The notes under the pieces were generated by a model. The model ran no database searches and had not been told where the DNA came from. It was given only the letters and a program-made list of their open reading frames with translations. This document shows positions 17,380 to 24,535 of a stretch of 64,000 nt of DNA, one piece after another. The stretch is taken from NCBI RefSeq assembly GCF_023746555.1, contig NZ_CP098755.1, positions 3,608,501 to 3,672,500 of the forward strand. The letters run 5' to 3'. A program made the position numbers and the translations under genes. Source of the stretch: Brevibacillus ruminantium. Its GTDB lineage: Bacteria; Bacillota; Bacilli; Brevibacillales; Brevibacillaceae. Every line of letters starts with the position of its first letter. The stretch's first letter is position 1.

Positions 17380-18309
17380 TTATTTCAGCTTTGGATCAAG
17401 CGCGTCTCGCAGCCCGTCACCAAGCAGATTGAAACCCAGCACCACGAGCATGATCGCAAGTCCGGGAAAAAGCGACATCCACCAGGCCTGCCCCAGAAAG
17501 CCTTTGCCTACATACACCATGGCTCCCCACTCTGGCGTCGGCGGCTGCGCCCCCAGTCCGAGAAAACTAAGCGCCGCCGCTGCCAAAATGACCGTCCCGA
17601 ACTGAATCGTGGACAGGACAATGATCGGGGAGAGAATATTGGGCAAGATGTGCTTGAACAAGATGATGTGATCGCGGATTCCCAGTGCCCGTACGGCCTC
17701 CACGTATTCCTTTTCGCGGACGGAGAGCACCGAAGAGCGGACAATACGGACATAGATCGGAATCACGGCAATCACAATCGCGATCATCGCGTTGGTCAAT
17801 CCCGGCCCCAGTACAGCAATAATAGAGATGGCCAGCAACAGGGATGGCAGCGCCAGCATGATATCGATCACCTGCATGATGAAGATGTCCAGCTTTCGGT
17901 AATACCCCGTGATCACCCCTATCGTTACGCCGATCACGGAGGCAGTAGCGACACAGATCAATCCCATCAAAAGGGAAACTCTGCCGCCGAACAGCAATCG
18001 CGAGAAAATGTCCCGTCCAAAATCATCTGTGCCCAGCAGATGTTTGCCATCAGGCGGCAGCAATCGCTCCGCAAAATTCATCTCTTCTACTGGAAAGGGA
18101 GCAAGCACGGGTGCCATGATCACGGCGAAGGTAACGGTCAGTAGCAGTAAAAGTCCAGCCATCGCCATTTTATTCTTTTTCAAACGCCTCCAGACAATGG
18201 ACCAGTATGACGCGGAGGGTTTCTGAACAGACACCTCGTTTGGCAGGGAAAGGGTGCCGGTACCGTCTGAATTTTGGTTAAGCTGTATGTCTGTGAGCTT
18301 TCCGTCCAC
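17380..18309 (-). CDS. Peptide ABC transporter permease, DppC type
   Basis: 309 residues. After a hydrophilic N-terminus there is one membrane helix (about 48-70), then the BPD-transporter core with five helices and the EAA-type loop EYVEAVRALGIRDHIILFKHILPN near residue 200. The N-terminal OppC-type segment (SYWSIVWRRLKKNKMAM) is recognisable. It starts at a GTG behind GGAGGGGG. It partners the DppB-like permease 14 bases upstream. Confidence 0.94.
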   Translation of the reverse strand: MDGKLTDIQLNQNSDGTGTLSLPNEVSVQKPSASYWSIVWRRLKKNKMAMAGLLLLLTVTFAVIMAPVLAPFPVEEMNFAERLLPPDGKHLLGTDDFGRDIFSRLLFGGRVSLLMGLICVATASVIGVTIGVITGYYRKLDIFIMQVIDIMLALPSLLLAISIIAVLGPGLTNAMIAIVIAVIPIYVRIVRSSVLSVREKEYVEAVRALGIRDHIILFKHILPNILSPIIVLSTIQFGTVILAAAALSFLGLGAQPPTPEWGAMVYVGKGFLGQAWWMSLFPGLAIMLVVLGFNLLGDGLRDALDPKLK

Positions 18310-18323
18310 TGGCTTCCCCCTCC

Positions 18324-19244
18324 CTATTCGTATTTAATCCGCGGATCAAGCCAGCTGTATAACAGATCGACCAGCAGATTTGTGAGAGCAAACAACAGTG
18401 CTACGAAAAAGACCATTCCCTGAATCCGGGGAATATCCCGCATGCCGATCGCCTCAATCGCCATGCTTCCCAGTCCTTTCAGCGCAAATACGGTCTCGAT
18501 CACCACGGCACCTGCCAGTAGCGATCCAAATTGCAAACCGATCATGGTGACGACTGGAATGATGGCGTTTTTCAGCCCGTGACGAACCACCAGTGCGTAA
18601 AAGGCTGCGCCTTTGGCCTCTGCTGTGCGCATATAGTCCTGTTTGATCACATCAAGCATGCTGGATCGGGTCATTCTCGCCACCGCCCCTACCTCCGTCA
18701 AAGCAAGGGTGATCGAAGGGAGAATCAGCGACTGGAGGCCATCGTAGCCGGATATCGGGAAAATCCCCAGCTTGTAGGAAAAAATCCAGATCAAAAACAG
18801 CGCGACCCAAAAGCCAGGAGCAGAGATGCCCAGCAGCGAGAAAAAAACCACAATGCGGTCTACCAGTGTATTTTGCTTGACTGCAGCAATGACTCCCAGC
18901 AGGATGCCCACAAGAGATGCAATGAGAATACTGTAGAGCGCCAACTGGATAGTGATTGGGAATCGGATGGCAATTTCTGACCAGACGGTCTGTCCCGTGA
19001 TGAAGGAGGTGCCCAGGTCGCCGTGAAGCAATCTGTTCAGGAATTGGGCGTACTGTGTGAGGAGCGGCTGATCAAGCCCGAGCTGCTTCGTTAGCGCTTG
19101 GGTTGCTTCCTGAGTCGGAAACTCTCCGAGGATAAATTGAACCGGGTCGCCGGGGATCAGATGCACCATGAGGAAGACAAGGATGGAGATCCCCAGCAAC
19201 GTTCCCAGCAAGGAGAGCAGTCTTTTCAAGAGGTATCGATGCAT
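18324..19244 (-). CDS. Peptide ABC transporter permease, DppB type
   Basis: 306 residues with six predicted membrane helices. The conserved start MHRYLLKRLLSLLGTLLGISI and HLIPGDPV are typical of DppB/OppB. The cytoplasmic coupling loop DYMRTAEAKGAAFYALVVRHGLKNA lies near residue 200. It forms the heterodimeric channel with the DppC-like protein. Confidence 0.95.
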   Translation of the reverse strand: MHRYLLKRLLSLLGTLLGISILVFLMVHLIPGDPVQFILGEFPTQEATQALTKQLGLDQPLLTQYAQFLNRLLHGDLGTSFITGQTVWSEIAIRFPITIQLALYSILIASLVGILLGVIAAVKQNTLVDRIVVFFSLLGISAPGFWVALFLIWIFSYKLGIFPISGYDGLQSLILPSITLALTEVGAVARMTRSSMLDVIKQDYMRTAEAKGAAFYALVVRHGLKNAIIPVVTMIGLQFGSLLAGAVVIETVFALKGLGSMAIEAIGMRDIPRIQGMVFFVALLFALTNLLVDLLYSWLDPRIKYE

Positions 19245-19262
19245 GGAAAAACACCCCTTGTC

Positions 19263-20879
19263 TTATTTCGTCAATTTTACGTCTTGAAGGATGAAGAACT
19301 CCTGGAAAGGATGCAGCTTGAAGCCTTCAATTCCGCGGGTGGCAAAAATATTTTCCTCCGCGTACAACGGAACCCATGGCGCCTCTTTGATCAGCAGTTC
19401 CTGAATTTCCTCGTAGACATTCATTCGCTCTTTTTCATTCGTTGTCCGCCGCCCTTTTTCCAGCAGGAGATCCAATTCGGGTGTAGAGAAATGCGTGCGG
19501 ATGCTCATTTTCGAATGGAACATGAGATACAGGACATCGGGGTCCGAATAGCCGTAGTACAGAAGGGCCATATCATGCGAGGCTTTGCTCGTCCGGTCCC
19601 TGACCGTTGCGGTTTCTGTGACAGCCAGCTTCAGGTCAATGCCAATCGCTTTCAACTGATTTTGGACAATCTGGGCAACGCGCTGGAAGGCAGGCTCATT
19701 GGGAAGCAACAGTTCAACGCTAAACGGTTTTCCGTCCTTTTCCACGATCCCATCCCCGTTGCTGTCCGTCCAACCTGCTTCAGCCAGGAGCGCTTTCGCT
19801 TTCTCCACGTTGTAGGCATATTCTTGTCTGGCCATGCTCTCGATCCGTTCACTGTGAAACGGGATCGTCGGGGGAAGCGGTCCAAATACGGGCTGAGCAA
19901 ATCCTCCCAAAGCCACCTGGATGATCGGATCGCGATCGATGGCCATCGAGATCGCTTGCTTCACCCGCGTATCTTGAAAGATCGGCTTTTTGTTGTTAAA
20001 TCCGAGGTACTTGATTCCCGTTTCCGGTACCTTCAAAATCTCTACGCCCGGTGTGTTTTGCAATTCCTGTACATAGTTCGTGGGAACATTTTGCAGGATG
20101 TGAATCGTTCCTTTTTTAAATTCGAGAATTCGCGTGTCATCGTCTTTGACAAATCGGAAGACCACTTGATCGACATAGGGGGCGGCCCGATTTTTCGCCG
20201 ACTCCGTTCCCCAGTTGTATACCGGATTCCTTTTATAGGTAATCGATGAACCCCGATCATGCTTTTCAAACAGATACGGACCAGTCCCGGATGGGTTGTC
20301 TCCGAACTTATCGCCCATCTCCGCCAGCCGCTTGGGATCAAGGGCACCAAAAAAGGGGGCTGCAGCTACTGATGAAAATGGCGCAAACGCTTCAGAAAAG
20401 TAGAGTTTTACTGTATGCTCGTCAACAGCCTCCACTTTCTCAACCGGACCAGCCAACTCTTTGACGGGAGAGATTTGAATAAAACGCTCTATCGTCTTTT
20501 TGATGGCTTCTGCTGTTAAAGGCTCTCCGGAATGAAACAGGACGTCTTTGCGAAGGAAAAAGGTCCATACCTTTCCATCCTCAGAAACCTCGTACCTCTC
20601 TGCCAGACCAGGCGACAATTTTCCATTCAAGTCATAGTTGAGCAGCGGATCGTAGATCTGGGTGTTGGCACTGTCGATCCACGTTGCTTGTTGTACGTCA
20701 ATCGTGGACGGCTCGATCAATGCGGAGATAACCAAAGTCCCCTTCCCCGCTGCTGACGAGCCAGGGTTTGCTTGTGGCTCGCTTGTGGTCTGCTGCGGTG
20801 ATGCCGTACAGCCGACAAGCAGCACGAAAACGAGAATTGAAACGAAGAGATGGCGCCAGGTCTGAAGACCACGGAACAT
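19263..20879 (-). CDS. Peptide ABC transporter substrate-binding lipoprotein
   Basis: 538 residues, SBP family 5. A lipoprotein signal ends with the lipobox LLVGC near residue 22. The family signature YDPLLNYDLNGKLSPGLAERYEVSEDG follows, with AISMAIDRDPI in the second lobe. It is anchored outside the membrane and delivers peptides to the DppBC-like channel. The ATG at 20879 places the signal at the N-terminus; longer readings enter the regulator gene. Confidence 0.94.
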   Translation of the reverse strand: MFRGLQTWRHLFVSILVFVLLVGCTASPQQTTSEPQANPGSSAAGKGTLVISALIEPSTIDVQQATWIDSANTQIYDPLLNYDLNGKLSPGLAERYEVSEDGKVWTFFLRKDVLFHSGEPLTAEAIKKTIERFIQISPVKELAGPVEKVEAVDEHTVKLYFSEAFAPFSSVAAAPFFGALDPKRLAEMGDKFGDNPSGTGPYLFEKHDRGSSITYKRNPVYNWGTESAKNRAAPYVDQVVFRFVKDDDTRILEFKKGTIHILQNVPTNYVQELQNTPGVEILKVPETGIKYLGFNNKKPIFQDTRVKQAISMAIDRDPIIQVALGGFAQPVFGPLPPTIPFHSERIESMARQEYAYNVEKAKALLAEAGWTDSNGDGIVEKDGKPFSVELLLPNEPAFQRVAQIVQNQLKAIGIDLKLAVTETATVRDRTSKASHDMALLYYGYSDPDVLYLMFHSKMSIRTHFSTPELDLLLEKGRRTTNEKERMNVYEEIQELLIKEAPWVPLYAEENIFATRGIEGFKLHPFQEFFILQDVKLTK

Positions 20880-20895
20880 CTGAAATGCCCCCTTT

Positions 20896-21753
20896 TTATG
20901 TCGCTTCAAAAAACGGGTAGAACAATTGACCGCTTTCATCGTATTGCTTGATCCTCGCTTGTACGTTGCGCCGGTCTGCCTGAACAATCCCGCTGACCAG
21001 TACATTCAACAGGGAAAAGATGGTGGCCATGCCCTTCAGCGCGGTAGGAGCAGGGGTGGCGATCTTGATCAAGGTATCCGCGATCGGGCCAATCGGTGAA
21101 AGTTCATCATCGGTAATGGCGATGATCCTGGCTCCCTTTTCTTTGGCCGCCTGGGAAAAGACGATGGTCTCTTTGGTGTAGCGTGGGAAGGAAAAAGCGA
21201 TGACCACACACTTGGCGTTCACTTCTGTAATCAGGTAGTTGGCATCATCGGTCTGCCCTCGGTACAGGTGGGCGTTTCCTTTTACCACATTTAAGGTGGA
21301 GGTGAGCCAGGTAGCTGGGCCGTGGGAGCTGCGGAAGCCGACGACGATTACTTTTTTCGCCTTCACGATACTCTCTACGGCTCTCTGAATTTGCTCAGGC
21401 TTGATCTCATTCAGCATTTTCTGAATGTACGCAAGGTCTTGCTCCATGTTGCAGGTGATCACATCTGACTCATCCATCTGGTCCTTAGAATAATTTTCCA
21501 GCAGCTTATCTTTTTTATGGGGGAGCAACAGGGACTCGCGGATTTCGTTTTGCAGTGCACTGTATCCGGAGTAGCCTAAGGCGTAGCACATCCGGATCAC
21601 GGTTGTCTCACTCGTCCCTGTCAGAGTGCCGATTACTTTGGCGGGATGGAGAGCGATTTGCTTGGGTTCGTCCAGGATCAGTTTGGCAACCAGCTTCTGC
21701 TGATTGGTCAATTTGTGGTAGTGTTTGCGGATGTGTTCGTTCACGTTCTCCAT
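20896..21753 (-). CDS. RpiR/MurR family transcriptional regulator
   Basis: 285 residues. The N-terminal HTH_6 domain (about 1-77) has TSETTVIRMCYALGYSGYSALQ. The C-terminal SIS domain (about 120-260) has VIVVGFRSSHGPA and RIIAITDDELSPIG. Such proteins usually bind phosphorylated sugars or muropeptide-like ligands, but those in peptidase operons may sense other ligands. As second gene of the operon it is probably autoregulated through sites near 23305-23361. Confidence 0.92.
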   Translation of the reverse strand: MENVNEHIRKHYHKLTNQQKLVAKLILDEPKQIALHPAKVIGTLTGTSETTVIRMCYALGYSGYSALQNEIRESLLLPHKKDKLLENYSKDQMDESDVITCNMEQDLAYIQKMLNEIKPEQIQRAVESIVKAKKVIVVGFRSSHGPATWLTSTLNVVKGNAHLYRGQTDDANYLITEVNAKCVVIAFSFPRYTKETIVFSQAAKEKGARIIAITDDELSPIGPIADTLIKIATPAPTALKGMATIFSLLNVLVSGIVQADRRNVQARIKQYDESGQLFYPFFEAT

Positions 21754-21767
21754 CTTTAGCTCCTTTT

Positions 21768-23279
21768 TTACATATTCTGGTATGGTTTTTCTTCGTTTTC
21801 TGGTGTGAGCACGAACGTCGTATCCTCATCGATCGGATACATCGGCCGGTTTATTCGTTTGTAGTCAAACGAGGTGAAGAGAAGTGTGGTCAGTCCTGGT
21901 GAATCCACGGTAACAATATGCTGGCTGATCGGCTCGAAGGCCGCTCTGAAATGCTGGCTTGACTTTAATGCGACGATCTTGTACTTTCTCACATCGATCC
22001 CGTGAAGCAGGAAAATTTGCTCATCCAGAACTTGTGATTTAATGGAGCAAACCAGGACATCAATACTGCCAATTTGCAGGCGGGCCGATTTGCCCAGATG
22101 AACCTGGCCGCCCGCGCCCATCGGTGTACTAGCTATGAAGGTACCGTCCGAAAGCGTTTTCACATATGCCTTTACGCGAAGCGGCTCGCCGTGCAGATGA
22201 TCTGTTTTTCCGCCCAGCTCCACTTCAATCGTGGCTCCTGCGCCTGCCTGATGAGCGATTCTCGCTACCTCTGGATCGTAAATAAAGCCAAAGCAGCTAT
22301 TCATAAGGTCCGCTTCCAGCATGGCACGCAACAGATGAGTACCGTCACCAGGGGTGCCGCCACCGGGATTGTCGGAGGTCTCGTTGATTACGATTGGCTG
22401 CCCCTCCAGTTTGAGTGCCGCTTCGATTCCTTCGGCGCACGAGAGCACATCCGGGGCAAATTCTTCTTTTTTTGACCAGATATATTGGGCTACATCTTCG
22501 GAAACACGGCGTGCAAGCTGGGGATTGTCTTCAGTGATGGACAGGACGGATACACAGACGTCGGGGATATCGGTATAAGGAAAGCCGTGGAAAAATGCGC
22601 AATCGATAACGCCATCTTCTTTTTCCCAGTTCCAGCATCGTTCATTTACATCTTTTGCAGGGGAGATATTCGTAGTAGAGGTCGGAATCATAAGAGGTAA
22701 TCGGGTGAGGTGCATGGTTGGTTTCAAATTGTCTCGGACGATCCTGCGGGCGATTTCCACTGCTTCCAAACCGCGCTCGTAGCAATCCGTATGGGGGTAT
22801 AAGTGGACGCCGAGCAACGCGCTTGCATGAGCAACCATTTTCTCGGTCAAATTGCCGTGCAAATCGAGTGTGGCTACGATGGGAACCAGCTCTCCAAATT
22901 CGGTTCGCAGCGACTGCAAAAGATCGCCCTCTACATCGTCAACTCCTTCTGCCACTCCGGCACCGTGCAGACTAAGGAGGATCGCATCTACCTCTCCAGC
23001 CCGCCGAATGCCTTCGATCAGGTTGCTTTTTAATTCTTGATAAGTTTCTTCCGTGATTGTGCCTGCCGGATAGGCAGCTGCCAGGAATGTGGGAATGACT
23101 TCGAAGCCGTATTCTTCTGCTCGATCAATCATCCCCCCGATAAAGTCCCTCACGCCGCGATGATGGAGAAGTATGTCTTCGCCAACAGACCACTCCCAGA
23201 GTTCAAACAGTTCCTTTGTCGTCGGAACGTTTGAAAAGGTATTGGTCTCATGAGCCACACCGCCAATTGCAATTCTCAC
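21768..23279 (-). CDS. M81 family metallopeptidase (MlrC-like)
   Basis: 503 residues, close to the MlrC/DUF1485 family length. The N-terminus MRIAIGGVAHETNTFS and the motifs LSLHGAG and ATLDLHGN contain the conserved histidines and aspartate of the metal site. MlrC of sphingomonads hydrolyses linearised microcystin, a peptide with D-residues. Here it is the first gene of the peptide-import operon, starting at a GTG with GGAGGG seven bases upstream. No signal peptide is seen, so it should act on peptides after uptake. Confidence 0.9.
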   Translation of the reverse strand: MRIAIGGVAHETNTFSNVPTTKELFELWEWSVGEDILLHHRGVRDFIGGMIDRAEEYGFEVIPTFLAAAYPAGTITEETYQELKSNLIEGIRRAGEVDAILLSLHGAGVAEGVDDVEGDLLQSLRTEFGELVPIVATLDLHGNLTEKMVAHASALLGVHLYPHTDCYERGLEAVEIARRIVRDNLKPTMHLTRLPLMIPTSTTNISPAKDVNERCWNWEKEDGVIDCAFFHGFPYTDIPDVCVSVLSITEDNPQLARRVSEDVAQYIWSKKEEFAPDVLSCAEGIEAALKLEGQPIVINETSDNPGGGTPGDGTHLLRAMLEADLMNSCFGFIYDPEVARIAHQAGAGATIEVELGGKTDHLHGEPLRVKAYVKTLSDGTFIASTPMGAGGQVHLGKSARLQIGSIDVLVCSIKSQVLDEQIFLLHGIDVRKYKIVALKSSQHFRAAFEPISQHIVTVDSPGLTTLLFTSFDYKRINRPMYPIDEDTTFVLTPENEEKPYQNM

Positions 23280-23304
23280 AACATTTCCCTCCTCTTTTTG
23301 GGCT

Positions 23305-23361
23305 TGAAGTGGTGTGAAGTGACATGAAGTATGAACTTTACAATTAGAGAAATTCTGAAGT
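23305..23361 (+). repeat. Four phased TGAAGT repeats downstream of the operon promoter
   Basis: TGAAGT occurs at 23305, 23315, 23325 and 23356, spacing 10, 10 and 31 bases, so all copies face the same side of the helix. The third and fourth are extended copies (TGAAGT, A/G T A/G, AACTTT). They lie between the -10 box and the M81 start, a position suited to repressor binding. Confidence 0.6.
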
Positions 23362-23380
23362 GTAAACTTTCGTTTCTGCC

Positions 23381-23409
23381 ATTATAAGGGGCTGTATTTG
23401 TTTTTTCAA
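23381..23409 (-). promoter_or_regulatory. Sigma-A promoter of the D-peptide operon
   Basis: TTGAAA at 23409-23404 and TATAAT at 23386-23381 with an ideal 17-base spacer. No internal gap in the following eleven genes exceeds 40 bases, so this may drive them all. Confidence 0.8.
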
Positions 23410-23462
23410 TAAGAAAATTGTAAATTTTCAGTTTCTTATTCCGCACTTTTTCGTTGTCAAAT

Positions 23463-23518
23463 GAAAAAGTGCCCGAACATCTATACAGGGATCTGTCCCC
23501 TAGACGTTCGGGCTTTTC
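23463..23518 (-). terminator. Terminator after the 23523 gene
   Basis: Hairpin with an eight-base stem (GCCCGAAC/GTTCGGGC), an inner partly paired arm and a T-run on the minus strand. It separates the yrrD/recD2 group from the peptide operon promoter. Confidence 0.75.
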
Positions 23519-23522
23519 ATTG

Positions 23523-23708
23523 TTAACGAGCGACAGCTCGCATAAATTTCCTGCTTACCTTCATCAGCTTTTGTACATCCCGCATGGAGAAGGGCCAACG
23601 ATTGATGTTAAAGGAAAATCCTCTGCGCCTGCGCGGTGCCATGAGAAAGCCGACAGCCGCCACGAGGCCACTCGCAGCGATGACGCGAATCAAGCTTCGA
23701 ACGATCAT
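23523..23708 (-). CDS. Small membrane-associated protein (possibly YrzQ/DUF3918-like)
   Basis: 61 residues. One hydrophobic helix at about 5-27 is followed by a strongly basic tail (PRRRRG, KLMKVSRKFMRAVAR). The ATG at 23708 has AGGAGG ten bases upstream. It resembles the small hydrophobic-basic proteins next to yrrD and yrrI in other Bacillales, but the family assignment is tentative and no function is known. Confidence 0.6.
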   Translation of the reverse strand: MIVRSLIRVIAASGLVAAVGFLMAPRRRRGFSFNINRWPFSMRDVQKLMKVSRKFMRAVAR

Positions 23709-23734
23709 TCGTGACACACCTCCTGTCTGAGTAT

Positions 23735-23941
23735 CTACATGCTAAGTTCGGTGGGGACGCTCTGTTCATCGATAAACAGATCGTTGAGCGAATGGAGGGA
23801 ACCATCCTCCTCGACTTGGTACACAGAGGCAATCTGTTCACCAGCCACGCTCATCTCAATAAAGCAGTTCCAACAGTAATACTGATTGGTCCCAATCTTT
23901 CCAATATCTTTGGAACCACAGTTCGGGCATATAACACGCAT
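23735..23941 (-). CDS. Small zinc-ribbon protein
   Basis: 68 residues. The pattern CPNC ... CWNC near residues 5-25 indicates a four-cysteine zinc ribbon, followed by an acidic tail (YQVEEDGSLHSLNDLFIDE). GGGAGG precedes the ATG. It is probably the counterpart of small zinc-ribbon genes near yrrD in other Bacillales. Function is unknown. Confidence 0.75.
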   Translation of the reverse strand: MRVICPNCGSKDIGKIGTNQYYCWNCFIEMSVAGEQIASVYQVEEDGSLHSLNDLFIDEQSVPTELSM

Positions 23942-23978
23942 CTATCTATTTCCTCCCTTTGACGCCTGGCTGCGAACC

Positions 23979-24461
23979 CTAGTCCGGCACGATCAGGTTT
24001 TCTTCCCCAATAATGACGGATGGAGGAACGGACAGGCGTTTACGTCCTTCAGTGACGTCCGCCAGCCAACCGTTCGATAATTCATACCCTACAATTTTCT
24101 CCCAATCCGCAGAGAAGTAAACATCTTCCAATCGCCCAAGCTGGTCCCCGGAAGCAGAAATGACAGCTTTCCCCTTCAATTTCAACTTTCCCGTCAGGAT
24201 GCCGGCAGGATCAGAAGCGGCCAGATGATTCAAGGAGGTAACAGCGTCTATGCCCGATACGGTGAGGCAGGATTCTCCTACCGCATGGATACGGTCAAAG
24301 GGAATGTAGGTGCCAGATTGGAACCAGCCCTGTTCGCTCAGCAAGACTCCCAGCACTTGCCATTTTCCGGAGTCCACTAGAATGTCACGGATTATGCCGA
24401 TCTCTTCCCCGGTCTCCAGGGAGACAACCGGCATGCCGATTACATCCAATGCCTTGCGCAT
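23979..24461 (-). CDS. yrrD: PRC-barrel domain protein (YrrD-like)
   Basis: 160 residues with two PRC-barrel-like halves. The first (about 1-80) contains GMPVVSLETGEEIGIIRDILVD; the second (about 90-160) contains GKAVISASGDQLGRLEDVYF. The family is cytosolic and poorly characterised. Position next to recD2 matches B. subtilis yrrD. Confidence 0.83.
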   Translation of the reverse strand: MRKALDVIGMPVVSLETGEEIGIIRDILVDSGKWQVLGVLLSEQGWFQSGTYIPFDRIHAVGESCLTVSGIDAVTSLNHLAASDPAGILTGKLKLKGKAVISASGDQLGRLEDVYFSADWEKIVGYELSNGWLADVTEGRKRLSVPPSVIIGEENLIVPD

Positions 24462-24535
24462 GTGGGTTTTCCCCCTTCCGCCTTTTTAGTATCCGGCGGA
24501 CTCATTCGTTCCATGCAACAAAACATGTTCCAGCA

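Noticed and set aside
19098..20249. Open frame of 383 codons on the plus strand
   Set aside because: Antisense to the DppB permease and binding-protein genes, without ribosome site or recognisable motifs.
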